Of a stretch of DNA of 34,451 nt, positions 13,301 through 22,426 are shown piece by piece. How positions within the stretch are numbered: position 1 is the first letter of the stretch; each line of letters begins with the position of its first letter. The stretch lies in assembly GCA_016212465.1 (NCBI GenBank), contig JACRGE010000076.1, positions 1 to 34,451 on the forward strand. The letters are read 5' to 3'. The DNA comes from Microcaldota archaeon (GTDB lineage: Archaea; Micrarchaeota; Micrarchaeia; Norongarragalinales; JACRGE01). Below the pieces are notes generated by a model, which saw only the letters and a list, made by a program, of their open reading frames with translations, was not told the DNA's origin and ran no database searches. The position numbers and the translations under genes are program-made.

Positions 13301-15515
13301 CGTTTTCGACGATCTGGGGGATAAGCGGAAAGAGCTTTTGTTGAAGAGGGAAAAGATTCAGGAGCAGATGCTTCAATTGGATGAAAAGCTTGGTGGGCTG
13401 CTGGAGAAAGAAAAGGAGTTGAGCGAGCGGCTGACTGTGTTGAATGATTTGATTCTGCTTGCACGAGAGAAGATTACCGTCATTGAATCCAGGCTAGAGG
13501 CAGTGAAGGAATCCGAAGTCTCTAAAGCAGTGGACGAGCTATCGGATTTGAGCGGCGTATACGGAACAGTTGAAGCGTTGTGCAACTATGACTCGCGTTA
13601 CTCCCTTCCAATCCAGGTTGCGCTTGGGCCGCGGCTCACCTATGTGGTTGTAGACTCTTCAAAGACCGCGAGGAAAGCGATTGAGTTCTTGAAGCAAAGG
13701 AAGCTCGGCAGGATCTCTTTTATTCCGTTGGACAGGATTAAACCAGTGCCTCTTGGAAGCGAGGACAGGAAACTCAAGTCCAGCAAGGGCGCAGTGGATT
13801 TCTTGATTGACTTACTCGAATTCAACGAGAAATACCGTAAGGCATTCGAGTTCGTGTGTGGCAACACGCTGTTGATGAAGACGCTTGAAGACGCTGAAGA
13901 GCTCATCGGAAGGACTAGGATGGTCACCCTGGAGGGCGAGCTCATCGAGCCTTCTGGCCTTATGACTGGCGGAATCGTTTCAGAAAAGATAAACCCTTTC
14001 AAGGAACGAAAGGATTTAGAGGAATGGAACAAGAAGCTGGAGGAAAGCAGGTCCGAGAAAGGCAGGATAGATGAGGAGCTTGGGGACTTGAGTAAGGAAT
14101 TGAATGAGTTGAGGAAGAAGAAGGCTGAAGCTGATTTGAGTGACAAGACTTTTCAAATAGAGCTAGAACATCTGGCGGGGCAGGAGATGAGCATTCTTGA
14201 AAAGAAGAAGAACATTGCTGCGGCCATAAAAAGCCTTGAGGAAGAAATCAACGTGTTGGAGCAGGAGGTGCTTGCTGGCGATGAGAAGAGAGCGGAGTTG
14301 ATCAGAAAGCTCTCGGATTTGAACATCCGTGCCTTGGATGCAAAGCAAAAGATCGACTTTGAGAAAGAGCAGAAATTTGGGTTGATGATAAAGGAAAAAG
14401 AGCACAAGATCTCCGAGTTGAAGATCAGAATCTCTCAATACGAGAGCACACTTTCCACGCTGAAGACGCAGAAGAGGTACTACGAGAAAGAGCACTTCGG
14501 TTACGAGAGTTCAGTGGCTGAGTTGCAGAACGAAATTGAGAAAGCAAAGGAGGATATGGTTGAGAGTGACAAGCTCATTAAAGAAAATACTCTTTTTTTA
14601 AGAGAAAAAATAAAGGAACAGAAAGAAGTTTCTTCTACTTTAAGAGATTTAATGGATTTAAGAGACAAACTTGACAAAGAGCTTCAGAAGCTCGGGAACG
14701 AAAAAGGTAAAATGGAGTTCGAGCGCGAAAGGATTGAGCGGGAGATTCAGGAACACCAGTTGCGCAGGGTGGCGGCAGAAACGAAGTTGGCTGACCTGAA
14801 GGCTGAATTCAGCGCCTTCCAAGGCGTTACCGTGCTGGAGAGAACTGACGAAGACCGGCCTGAGCTCGCTTCAAGGCTGAAGGAAGCTCAAGTAGAGTTA
14901 GACGCAATTGGCAGCGTGAACCTCAAGGCTTTGGAGCTCTTTGACCAAAAAGTGCAGGAATTTGATGAACAGAATTCAAGGGTCAAACAGTTGTTGAACG
15001 AAAAGGAGGCTGTCCTCAATTTAATAAGGGAGATTGAAGGCAAGAAAGTAAATACCTTCATGAACACCTTCAACCTCATCAACTCCAACTTCCAGCGGCT
15101 CTTCTCCCAAATCTTCAGAGGCAGCGGGTGCCTCTTCCTAGAGAAATACGGCGAGGACGGAAAGGAAAAACCCCTTCAGGAATGGGGGCTGACCATCCAG
15201 GTCCAGCTAGAGAACAAGGAGTTCAAGTACCTTGAGCTCATGAGCGGAGGCGAAAAGGCCCTTATTGCTTTATTGTTCATCTTCTCCATCCAGATGTACA
15301 ACCCGTCGTCTATATACATATTGGATGAAGCGGATGCCGCTCTCGACCAAGAAAACAGTTTGAAGCTTGTCGCGTTGTTGAAAGAGCTTTCCAAGGACTC
15401 GCAGTTCATCGTCGTCACACACAATGAAACAGTTTACCGCAAGGCGGATTGCCTCGTCGGAGTAGCGATGAGCAAGGAAGGCTCGAAACTGGTGGAAGTC
15501 AAGCTCACCCAATGA
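10398..15515 (+). CDS. smc: chromosome segregation ATPase SMC, with in-frame intein in Walker A
   Basis: 1705 codons; after splicing 1152 residues, normal for SMC. N-terminal ATPase: VRKVILKNFKSF, then IVGPNGSGK, where the P-loop is cut after Lys36; the intein occupies 37-589 and the extein resumes with SNVIDALLFTFGE at 590. Two long coiled-coil arms flank a hinge at about 1047-1200 (LSGVYGTVEALCNYDSRYSLPIQVALG, with conserved glycines, and GLMTGG). C-terminal ATPase: signature MSGGEKALIALLF (Ser1616) and Walker B YILDEADAALD (Asp1643, Glu1644), then FIVVTHNE. SMC dimers organise and segregate chromosomes with ScpA/ScpB kleisin partners; neither partner is in the window. Confidence 0.97.
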   Translation: MFVRKVILKNFKSFPSAAIQFDKGISTIVGPNGSGKCLRGDSLVFLSDGNLKPISAIVESQLQASQSKDFLEDGEMTLETDRGISVLSLNPLTGKIEKKRVQAFVKRKSPEKLLEIKTAGGKSVVTTYYHPVLTIKDGMITSAHADELKKGSFIATPREFPVEEKLLNFVLELAKQPNSLYLGRGCERLRTLLRSRKAFDRKKWKQIASEAGLSKTTLKGLIDGQSIKLNDAFRLTQFLVLNQIEATELLCEVKAKNQRKAIRLPVGFSLELAKFLGYVISEGRVANNEVFFFNDSPELRNDFRECASRVFGCNITECSSGEKKFLVLSSKVVTVFLDKLFGLHEKQHASRKEVPSLLFQVPLPFVKAFLSALFDGDGFVSGKKDTRACVEYSSASKSLVTQLSFLLLRFGVVARTSAGLKFASNTELKIKRPYYRATVYGIENARKMLSTLEFSIEKKRKLQELVESRANKSGNTNVDVIPCSNSVIKNLLEEAGYSARRLKFVKPSKIRAYYENRCFPTRGGLLEVISLLKKTDADVNSELLLTLASSQVFWDRIVELNETAGVEWVYDLCVEGNHNFLAEGIFVHNSNVIDALLFTFGESSLKSMRVRKTSDLIFADHNVAEATVALEGDNGEKHEVKRFLRKDGKTKYTLDGKRAKKYVVEDFLASESIFKSNIIKQGEVQRIVEMSPKNRRTLIDYIANISEYEQKKAEAMNELNAVDVRMKEAVAILNEKEGYLKELRKEKEDAEKFVNLKKEHESLKATLLYLDVKAYEKDFEKEVNSILDLNSKLASVKELIEAHAKSISAKFAEKDSINQQIMQKGEAKQILLQKEIDGLSQEIEKARKLIDEKREFISRSEGKSMELGLVMKRAGDEIIGCEKQVASNQSEMDVLKRLLDAEQSEYSKLMDQSKNFSSKFYEAKQILEQCNQEMLACRESLVEVQSQVSLLKEKQELKKRELERLRIGVFDDLGDKRKELLLKREKIQEQMLQLDEKLGGLLEKEKELSERLTVLNDLILLAREKITVIESRLEAVKESEVSKAVDELSDLSGVYGTVEALCNYDSRYSLPIQVALGPRLTYVVVDSSKTARKAIEFLKQRKLGRISFIPLDRIKPVPLGSEDRKLKSSKGAVDFLIDLLEFNEKYRKAFEFVCGNTLLMKTLEDAEELIGRTRMVTLEGELIEPSGLMTGGIVSEKINPFKERKDLEEWNKKLEESRSEKGRIDEELGDLSKELNELRKKKAEADLSDKTFQIELEHLAGQEMSILEKKKNIAAAIKSLEEEINVLEQEVLAGDEKRAELIRKLSDLNIRALDAKQKIDFEKEQKFGLMIKEKEHKISELKIRISQYESTLSTLKTQKRYYEKEHFGYESSVAELQNEIEKAKEDMVESDKLIKENTLFLREKIKEQKEVSSTLRDLMDLRDKLDKELQKLGNEKGKMEFERERIEREIQEHQLRRVAAETKLADLKAEFSAFQGVTVLERTDEDRPELASRLKEAQVELDAIGSVNLKALELFDQKVQEFDEQNSRVKQLLNEKEAVLNLIREIEGKKVNTFMNTFNLINSNFQRLFSQIFRGSGCLFLEKYGEDGKEKPLQEWGLTIQVQLENKEFKYLELMSGGEKALIALLFIFSIQMYNPSSIYILDEADAALDQENSLKLVALLKELSKDSQFIVVTHNETVYRKADCLVGVAMSKEGSKLVEVKLTQ
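10506..12164 (+). mobile_element. LAGLIDADG homing-endonuclease intein in the SMC P-loop
   Basis: 553 residues from Cys37 to Asn589. Block A: CLRGDSLVFLSDG; block B: TTYYHPVLTI with the TxxH histidine at about residue 130; C-terminal blocks: WVYDLCVEGNHNFLAEGIFVHN with penultimate His588 and Asn589, followed by extein Ser590. Cys at the start, His-Asn at the end and Ser +1 make it a standard, apparently splicing-competent intein. Two LAGLIDADG motifs are visible, LAKFLGYVISEGRV (about 271-284) and VKAFLSALFDGDGFV (about 366-380), both with the acidic catalytic residue, so the endonuclease may be active. A helix-turn-helix-like segment (WKQIASEAGLSKTTLKGLI) precedes the first motif. Without splicing the ATPase would lack the serine of GPNGSGKS. 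Confidence 0.95.
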
Positions 15516-15772
15516 CTGTGCCCGTCCTTTTAGGAATCTCGGTCTTTTCCCACCGCAACTATTAGACGGAAATGTCCCAAAAAGTATGATTGACGAAATT
15601 GCTTCAGGCGAAGAATTTTAAGGTGTTTTTAGAGGGAGTTTCTCAATTTGAATCCCTGCCGGCACAAAAACTGGAGTTATGGGACCCTCTCTTCTTAGAC
15701 AAAAGGTTTTTAAATGTCTCGCGTTTAATAAACACGACCAGTTTGATTCGAATTAAGGCGGAGGCGTAGTGT
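15516..15772. other. 257-nt intergenic region with a dispersed-element copy and a promoter
   Basis: 15572-15635 aligns to 6543-6613 (TGTCC, AAAAAG, GACGAAAT, CGAA, AATTTT, GTGTTTTTAGAGG). It then runs into AATCCCTGCC and CACAAAAAC (about 15648-15669), which resemble the right part of the element at 6488-6508. A TATA box GGTTTTTAAATG (15705-15716) and a GGAGG ribosome site (15760-15764) precede the gene at 15773. Confidence 0.55.
15705..15764 (+). promoter_or_regulatory. TATA box and Shine-Dalgarno of the 1510-aa surface protein
   Basis: GGTTTTTAAATG (15705-15716) would start transcription near 15735. The resulting ~38-nt leader carries GGAGG at 15760-15764, 8 nt before the ATG at 15773, fixing the start. 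Confidence 0.5.
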
Positions 15773-18700
15773 ATGAACCTTCATGGGAGGCGTTTTAGTC
15801 TCTTATTCTTGGGTTTCTTGTCTTTGTTTGGTTTTTTCGTTGCTGCGAATTTCATGAAAGTCTACGCAGACAGCGTAGTAACCCCTGGCTCCAACTTCAC
15901 GGTGGTGGCCGGCATATACAACTCCAGCAACCCCGACCAGGTAATGGGGTTCGTCAACATCACTGCAGGAGTGCCTTCTGGTGGATGCAATTGGACCAAC
16001 AGCTCGAATACCACTGGAACCGAATTGAATGTGACTGCGCCGACTACGCCCGGCGAATACAACATGACTATAAACGCTTCCTCGGAAGGGATTTCCAAGA
16101 CGATAACAATCTTTGTGACAAACGTTTCAAGTGGAACGATTACTTATGTGAACAAGAAGCCGCCTTTTGCAGTCAATTCAAGCGCCAACAACACCATTGT
16201 CGTGAATGTCACTATCCTAAATGCAAGTGGCTCGCCTGTCGTCAACTACTATCCTTCAGTCGAAGTCTATTCCGACGATGGGTCCAGGCAGTCGTGGACC
16301 ATCTCAAGCTTGAGCAATGTAACTGATTCTACTGGAAGCATTGCATACAACATCACTATTCCAAACACTGCAGACGGAGCTTACTTTCTCTCCGTTGAGA
16401 GAGGCGCAGTTGGAAGCGTTTTCTTCGTGAAATCCGATTACGTGATTTCCGTTGCCACCATGACTACAGGCGGTGAATCAACTGCTAATTTCTACCCTGG
16501 TGAGACGGTTCTCATTCAAGCAAAGGTGAGAGACGTTTCCCAAAACCCCCAGACGAGTTTAACGGTTAATGCATTCGTTACACTCCCCAACAACACTGTC
16601 GTGAATTTCACTTTGAATGAACAGAACGCCACTTCCTTGCCAGGTTATTACAACAACTCCTTCGCTACTCCCCAATCGTTCAGGGGAACCTATGATGTGA
16701 AAGTCGTTTCTACGATTGCTGGAAAGGAAATAACCGCTTTCTCGTCCTTCACAGTTAGCGCCTTTGAGGTGGAGCTTGAAACCCGGAAGGACTTCTTCAA
16801 CGATGAATGGAGTGCGTTTGCTGCAGGCGGCAGGATAGGCTTGAACGTGATTGTCGTAAACGTGACGAGCGACAGCCCAGTCGGCAGCAGCGTCAACGGT
16901 GGAGAAGGACAAGTGAATTGCAGTTCGATTAACGTAACCGATGTGAAAAACACAAACGGCACCTCAGTCTATTCCCAGATTGGTGCAATTACAAAAAGCA
17001 CTTCCCCGTTCATGATGATGACTGTTTGCAGGATAGAATTCACTGCCCCATCTGCTTCCGGGTATTACGAAGTTGATGTGAATGTAACTGTCGGCACCGG
17101 TTCAACAGCCGCTTCCGTAACTGGTCAGGGCTTCTTCTCGGTGCAGAGGTACAGGCTCAAAGTCAACCCAATTGTTTCAGTCGGTGGCGGAATGGAATTC
17201 AAGACCGTTCTCTATCCTGGCGACAACGCTACCTTCTCCCTCAGTGCCTACAACATCACGAACGGAACAACTGTGAATGGAACAGCCCTCTCTGGCATTC
17301 GCGTACTTAAGCTCATTCCTGCTTTCTTTGCGCCAGGCGTGACCGAGGTTGCAAACGTAACCTATTGGGTTGAAAGCGGCGAATCACCGCGGATAACCAT
17401 CGCCATGCCTAATGTTACTGGACCGTATCAACTGATGGTTCAGGCAACTCTTGACAATGAAAACGTCACCGGAGCTGCATTCTTTGTCTCCAAGTACGTG
17501 ATGGGATTTGTCCAGCCCGCAGCAATGGGGGGTCAAGAGGGGCCGCCTATGGGCCTCAGTTGCAACGGGACCTTTACATTCTCTGGAAACGTCATGGACA
17601 CAAAGAACTACCAAGGAGTCCAAGGAGTCGTTTTCAATCCATCTGTTTTGGAGGCAAGAGAGGAAGCGACTGGAAAGAGTATCAAGGACTGCATCTCGGT
17701 AAGCTCTGGCATTACGAACAACCAGGGACAGATTTCAGTCAACGTCACCTTCAACACGAATGTGGCAGGATGCGCCAGCCTCTCTGGCTTTAACTTCATA
17801 ATGTTTAACGTAACTTATAAAGGGAACTACGACTTCATTCCCTCTGGATTCCAGTGCAAGCGGCTCAACTTCATGCCCGAAGTGAGGACGCTGGGTTCAT
17901 CACAAGGAAACAACTGGCAGATTGCGCCAAACGCACCTGTCTTAATCTCTGTTTCCAACGTAAGCCGTTTGAGCAATAACGCCAAAATTCTTGGCGGAAA
18001 CCTTTCAATAACGAGGATCATGAACTTCAATCCCCAGAGTGGAGGCAAGATGTATACTCCCAACGTTCCGCTCATCGTTAATCTGACTTCAACAGTTTTT
18101 GGAAGCCAAGTATTAGCGAATGGAGCAAACCTTACGCTTTATCCCCAGAACTTTACTGACGGGACAAGCAATCTTACTGCATGGCCTTCTGGATTCGTTG
18201 ACATAATGCCTCGGGTGTGCGATAATGGAACAGGAAACTTGCCTACTAACGCAAGCACTTGTGACACAGAATTCGGTGGATTCAAGGTGGTTGCATTCAA
18301 CCTCTGGATTGACTGGTCGCAATCTTACGGCTCCGGCCAAGTAACTGCAGGAGAGCAGAAGTCAGTTATACTGCATGTCCAAACTAATGCGTCTAAGGCG
18401 AACCTCAACCAGAGTTTCAGGGTTTCCACTGGCAAGCCGTGGGAAGGAGGAGTGACGCCAGCAACGCTGGTTGAAGCCAAGCTTCAGAGTGATATGTGGA
18501 ACAATACTGGAGACACGCTCAACTGGCAGAGCACAGAGAAGTGGAATGTTACCTTTATTATCCCAATCAATACAAGGTCAGGAGAGTCCATGGTCACCAT
18601 CGCGGTAAACAACACCGATGGAGAAGAGGCGGACACGGAGATGATGATAAGCGTCCAGAAATTCGTTGTAGTAAGCCTTGCTGAAGAAGGTTTTGAGGTC

Positions 18701-20305
18701 TGGAAAGGCAGATTCTATGATGGAGTAAACTCAGACGGCACACCGTATTTCTGGAACTCAAGTGGCGGACCATACACTGACGAGAGTTGGAACATGACCA
18801 TAATTAACTCTACGCTAGGTGTTAACTCTAGATCCAACAAAATATGTGGCGTAACAGGGATAAACGTAACACGCTGGAGCGAGTCACTTGGAAATCCTGA
18901 CCGGACAGCAACTTACAGTATTACCGCAAAAGTGCTTGTGTTAGACAACCAGGCTCAAGGAGCATATGACACGCTGGTTATACAGCTCGCAAACGGAACG
19001 AATGCATCCTATTCTGCAACCCAGGGTCTAGCTTTACTTGGCGGAGGGCTTTACCTGACTAGAGTAGAGGACTGTGGATACGTTGTTCTTGCAAATGCAA
19101 CCTATCGCTCATCAGGTCAAAACAACTGGGGGGGAACTCACCCAGTTAACGCCAACTTCTATATTCCATATGGCGTAAGGCGCTCGAGCTTGGGTGCAGC
19201 TTATACTGAAGTAAACGTAAGCATTGGAGCAGTTGCCAAGCAGCAGGAGGGAGGCGGGGGAGGATTCGGGATGGAACGTCTATTAACTCCTGGTACCCAA
19301 TACCAATATCTCTCGGCTTTATCAGATTCCTATGGCATTGCCTGGGTCAGATTAAACATTTCAGTGAACGGAAGGTATAACGTCTTCTGGAGAGCAAAAT
19401 CAGCTGAAGACCCGCAGGGAGACGCGGCTTCATTCTCGAGCGGCATCAACGTTGAAATAAAAGCAAGGCAGACAGACGGCAGGCCTGTTAACGGAACGAT
19501 TACCAATGCAGTCCTTACCTACAATCCAACCCCATTTTCTTATGGTCCACCAAATAATCCAGTGAGTACTGCATATCTTGGAACCATTAATGAAACCTCA
19601 ATCACCTCGCTGGTTTGGGATGGCGTGCGAAGCAACTTCACTCTTGCTTTAGTGAACAGGTCATGGACCCAAGGGGCTTACCCGGCTTCAACAGAGTATG
19701 ACACGATTATAATGGATGACGATGCAAACTTGAGCTACATGGATCAAAATGAGGGCGGTCTTGGAACCCATCAACTTACTATGGCCTTGTTGAATGAAAC
19801 AGACGGCAACAGGCCGAGGTTCGACCAAGTTGAGCTCAGGGTAGGGCAGTTCAGAACCCTAAGTAACACAACAAAAGCAATTTCATTATTCGCGGAAAAT
19901 CCGTCTCTCTCAGGAGACCAGCAATTTGCAACCACCTCCAATGTAATCCAGAACGTGACCTTCAAGGTCTGTGCTTCCACGTTCTCCAAGCCAGCTGCTG
20001 GCGTGGAAAATGCGTCAGTATACCTTTATGTGATGAAGTGGGAGTTCTGGCCCCCACGGCAAATCAACTTGACGATGTACGACCCCATTAACGGCACTGC
20101 ATTAGACCCCTCTGCGGGAGGACGGGTGAAAACAGGCCCGAATGGCTGCGTAGCAGTCAAGGCATTCAACCCTGAGGGATGGAGCACGACGACGGGTGAT
20201 GAAGTGCAGGCGTCAGTTACTTACACGCAACCAGCTGAAGTGAACGGCCTTACAGACAGTGCCTGGATCGGAAGAGTAATGAAGACGCAGTTTGGAGGGC
20301 CGTGA
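15773..20305 (+). CDS. giant secreted Ig-like surface protein, 1510 residues
   Basis: N-terminal signal peptide (RRFSLLFLGFLSLFGFFVAANF, cleavage likely near ADS at about 33-37) and no C-terminal membrane helix (ends GRVMKTQFGGP). The rest is a series of beta-sandwich repeats with MG2/Ig-like phrasing: YPGETVLIQAKVRDVS, NITIPNTADGAYFLSVERG, ISVNGRYNVFWRAKS. Asn-X-Ser/Thr sequons are very frequent throughout, and a Gly-rich patch (EGGGGGFGM) sits near residue 1160. It is probably an S-layer-like or adhesive envelope protein, but I recognise no defined S-layer family; an alpha-2-macroglobulin-type MG protein is an alternative, though no thioester motif is apparent. How it stays on the cell is not visible: it may bind the membrane-anchored proteins downstream. 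Confidence 0.75.
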   Translation: MNLHGRRFSLLFLGFLSLFGFFVAANFMKVYADSVVTPGSNFTVVAGIYNSSNPDQVMGFVNITAGVPSGGCNWTNSSNTTGTELNVTAPTTPGEYNMTINASSEGISKTITIFVTNVSSGTITYVNKKPPFAVNSSANNTIVVNVTILNASGSPVVNYYPSVEVYSDDGSRQSWTISSLSNVTDSTGSIAYNITIPNTADGAYFLSVERGAVGSVFFVKSDYVISVATMTTGGESTANFYPGETVLIQAKVRDVSQNPQTSLTVNAFVTLPNNTVVNFTLNEQNATSLPGYYNNSFATPQSFRGTYDVKVVSTIAGKEITAFSSFTVSAFEVELETRKDFFNDEWSAFAAGGRIGLNVIVVNVTSDSPVGSSVNGGEGQVNCSSINVTDVKNTNGTSVYSQIGAITKSTSPFMMMTVCRIEFTAPSASGYYEVDVNVTVGTGSTAASVTGQGFFSVQRYRLKVNPIVSVGGGMEFKTVLYPGDNATFSLSAYNITNGTTVNGTALSGIRVLKLIPAFFAPGVTEVANVTYWVESGESPRITIAMPNVTGPYQLMVQATLDNENVTGAAFFVSKYVMGFVQPAAMGGQEGPPMGLSCNGTFTFSGNVMDTKNYQGVQGVVFNPSVLEAREEATGKSIKDCISVSSGITNNQGQISVNVTFNTNVAGCASLSGFNFIMFNVTYKGNYDFIPSGFQCKRLNFMPEVRTLGSSQGNNWQIAPNAPVLISVSNVSRLSNNAKILGGNLSITRIMNFNPQSGGKMYTPNVPLIVNLTSTVFGSQVLANGANLTLYPQNFTDGTSNLTAWPSGFVDIMPRVCDNGTGNLPTNASTCDTEFGGFKVVAFNLWIDWSQSYGSGQVTAGEQKSVILHVQTNASKANLNQSFRVSTGKPWEGGVTPATLVEAKLQSDMWNNTGDTLNWQSTEKWNVTFIIPINTRSGESMVTIAVNNTDGEEADTEMMISVQKFVVVSLAEEGFEVWKGRFYDGVNSDGTPYFWNSSGGPYTDESWNMTIINSTLGVNSRSNKICGVTGINVTRWSESLGNPDRTATYSITAKVLVLDNQAQGAYDTLVIQLANGTNASYSATQGLALLGGGLYLTRVEDCGYVVLANATYRSSGQNNWGGTHPVNANFYIPYGVRRSSLGAAYTEVNVSIGAVAKQQEGGGGGFGMERLLTPGTQYQYLSALSDSYGIAWVRLNISVNGRYNVFWRAKSAEDPQGDAASFSSGINVEIKARQTDGRPVNGTITNAVLTYNPTPFSYGPPNNPVSTAYLGTINETSITSLVWDGVRSNFTLALVNRSWTQGAYPASTEYDTIIMDDDANLSYMDQNEGGLGTHQLTMALLNETDGNRPRFDQVELRVGQFRTLSNTTKAISLFAENPSLSGDQQFATTSNVIQNVTFKVCASTFSKPAAGVENASVYLYVMKWEFWPPRQINLTMYDPINGTALDPSAGGRVKTGPNGCVAVKAFNPEGWSTTTGDEVQASVTYTQPAEVNGLTDSAWIGRVMKTQFGGP

Positions 20306-20331
20306 GGAAGCAGAGTAAGAAATGCAGGCTT

Positions 20332-20483
20332 TCATTTATTTTTTATTTAAATTTTTCTTTTATGAAAAAAATAAAATTCAATTAAAAGGCAATAAGTCCC
20401 TAAAAAGAGAAAAAAGTTATAACGCAAGGAAATGAAGAAAGATGTGCTAGTAATATGTTTAAAATAAAAATGGTGAAGAAAAA
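20332..20483 (+). terminator. T-rich 3' end and AT-rich spacer
   Basis: TTATTTTTTATTTAAATTTTTCTTTT at about 20337-20361 (read in two pieces, T6 then T5) is a typical archaeal T-rich termination signal for the 1510-aa gene. The next ~120 nt is AT-rich, with GTTTAAAATAAA (20457-20468) as a TATA-like box for the gene at 20484 and ATGGTGAAG as a weak ribosome site. Confidence 0.45.
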
Positions 20484-21917
20484 ATGAAAAGGATTTTGGT
20501 GCTGTTTTTGGTTTTAGTAACTCTCTTTTCTTCTTTAGTGATTGCGCAAGAGTCTTGTTCGATAAGCCTCACTCCCAGCTCGACTACTTCGCGGGCTACT
20601 GCGGGAACTATTTTCACAATTAACTCGAACATCGTTGCAAGCGGTTCCTGTAGTGGGGAGATAAACCTCGTTTCAAGCAGTGGTGAAGGAAATCAGTTTA
20701 CAGTAGTTGACCCTGCTGCAGGCAAATACAGTGGCTCCATTTCCTCCCAGTCTTATCCCTTCCAGGTTTATGCCGGACAGAGCGGGACCTACACTTATTA
20801 CATTACTGCAGCCAGCACGACCTCTTCTTCCGCAGTGATTCAAATAGTTGATCCCTCTGTTTTGACCGTTACAGGCTCTCCTTCAACTACAAGCGTTTCA
20901 TCAGCAGGCTCTTTCACGTTGAGCATAAGCATAAAGAACCCTGCCTCAAGTGCTGTCACCACTTCATATTCATTGGTTGCCAGCTCGGGTCTGAATTTAA
21001 GCGGGGACCCGACTTCAACCAATTCAACGACTATCGGAGCTGGTTCTACTCTTGCCCTGCAATGGACCGTTTCCTACACGACTTTCTCTGGTTCCAAGAC
21101 TATCAGGCTGACTGTAGGCAGTAACACAGACATGTTCACTTCTACGGTGACGTTCCAGACAGGAAGCGTTACTACCACAACACCTTCCTCGGGCACGGGA
21201 ACTGGAAGCGGGACTCAGAATGTCACGACCACCACCAGCGAAAGGGTTCCTCCAGGGAAAAACAAAACCATCGTTATTACCCCCGGCGGGGCAATCATTA
21301 GTATCCCAGAGGTTGCAGCAAACCACCGCTCGTCAGTCAGCATCATCGGCGAAATAACGAATGTGACGGACTTGACTGGAGTCACGGAAATCCAGTTCGT
21401 TGCAAAAAAGGACTTAAAGAACCTGAAATTAACTGTGAGTAAACTGGATGCAAAGCCAACTGGAATCCCGAATCCCAGAGGCAAGGTCCACAACTACCTG
21501 GAGATCAAAGGCGAGAATGCATCTGAAGCTGACTTGAGGGAAGTAGTAATCCTCTTCAGGGTAGAAAAATCTTGGATCACCCAGAATGCGTTAGACCCTG
21601 CACTCATTAAGCTTGCGAGAAACACAGGCGGCGGCTGGACTGAACTGCAGACGACGAAAGAACGCGATGATGCAAACTACTATTACTACAAAGCGATTAC
21701 ACCTGGTTTTTCCACCTTCGCAATCATTGGGCTTGAAAGCGTGTCGACAACCACCCACCCAACAAGAAGCACAACCACTTCAGGCGAGGAATTTCCTACC
21801 CCGCCGCCCGAAGAGGGAAAAGGCTTTGATTGGAACATTGCAATCTTGGCCATCATACTGATAGCGATCCTCGGCGGAGCCTATGCGTACTTCATGAAAC
21901 CAAAGCACAAAAGATGA
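20484..21917 (+). CDS. membrane-anchored surface protein with PGF-pre-PGF-type domain
   Basis: 477 residues. Signal peptide (MKRILVLFLVLVTLFSSLVIAQ, cleaved after Ala). Then Ser/Thr-rich Ig-like repeats up to about residue 240, a Thr/Gly-rich linker (TTTTPSSGTGTGSGTQNVTT), and from about 265 the pattern of the archaeal PGF-pre-PGF domain: VTEIQFVAKKDLKNLKLTV, GKVHNYLEIKG, ILFRVEKSWI, WTELQT...YYYYKAITPGFSTFAIIG. A second Thr-rich linker leads to a C-terminal membrane helix (FDWNIAILAIILIAILGGAYAYF) and a basic tail (KPKHKR). It is displayed outside the cell, anchored by its C-terminus. There is no PGF-CTERM sorting motif, so this is a permanent TM anchor. Confidence 0.8.
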   Translation: MKRILVLFLVLVTLFSSLVIAQESCSISLTPSSTTSRATAGTIFTINSNIVASGSCSGEINLVSSSGEGNQFTVVDPAAGKYSGSISSQSYPFQVYAGQSGTYTYYITAASTTSSSAVIQIVDPSVLTVTGSPSTTSVSSAGSFTLSISIKNPASSAVTTSYSLVASSGLNLSGDPTSTNSTTIGAGSTLALQWTVSYTTFSGSKTIRLTVGSNTDMFTSTVTFQTGSVTTTTPSSGTGTGSGTQNVTTTTSERVPPGKNKTIVITPGGAIISIPEVAANHRSSVSIIGEITNVTDLTGVTEIQFVAKKDLKNLKLTVSKLDAKPTGIPNPRGKVHNYLEIKGENASEADLREVVILFRVEKSWITQNALDPALIKLARNTGGGWTELQTTKERDDANYYYYKAITPGFSTFAIIGLESVSTTTHPTRSTTTSGEEFPTPPPEEGKGFDWNIAILAIILIAILGGAYAYFMKPKHKR

Positions 21918-22040
21918 ATGAAAACGTCCGATAATCAGCTTTTTTCTTTTTTCTCTTTTTTTATCCTCCTTTTTCGTGTTTTTTACTTTCTTTTTGTTTT
22001 TATTCTTCTTGGTCTTCTCTTAGTAGCTTTTTTTCTTCAG

Positions 22041-22153
22041 GTTTTTTTCAGTCTTTTTCTTTTTGTAGTCTTGTTTTATTTTTCTTTTCCTTGGTTTGCT
22101 TTTTCTTGTAGGTTTTTTCAGTCTTTTTTTGCTTGTTGTAATCTTGTTTTTTA
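22041..22153 (+). repeat. imperfect ~70-nt direct repeat in a pyrimidine tract
   Basis: GTTTTTTTCAGTCTTTTT...GTAGTCTTGTTTTA (22041-22078) recurs as GGTTTTTTCAGTCTTTTT...GTAATCTTGTTTTTTA (22111-22153). A third weaker relative may lie upstream. Non-coding. Confidence 0.6.
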
Positions 22154-22310
22154 CTCTTTATTTTCTTCTCATTTACTTCGCACCAAGAAAATAATTCCGC
22201 GCGCTGATTGCAGAAAATTGCTTTTTGCAGAATCCACCTCAACGGCTCTAACGGACTTGGGGAACAACAAAAAACGAAAAACGGAAAAACTTGGTTGGTC
22301 AAGTACAGTG

Positions 22311-22413
22311 GCGAAACCCAGAGTTTGGTTAAATGCGCTTGAAAAACCATGCCCCGCCGGATTCCGCTTTTTGAAAAAAATCATAACCACAAGGGAAGAC
22401 ATTTTCAATAAAG
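22311..22413 (+). repeat. dispersed intergenic element, copy B
   Basis: Aligned with 6440-6542 over 103 nt (see there); shared end block GACATTTTCAA. It sits just upstream of the promoter of the gene at 22469. Confidence 0.6.
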
Positions 22414-22426
22414 CACACTCACCCTA

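Noticed and set aside
15645-15665. tRNA-like 3' end (TTTGAATCCCTGCCGGCA)
   Set aside because: Resembles a T-arm and acceptor, but no matching 5' acceptor or anticodon arm lies in the preceding 80 nt; it is part of the dispersed element.
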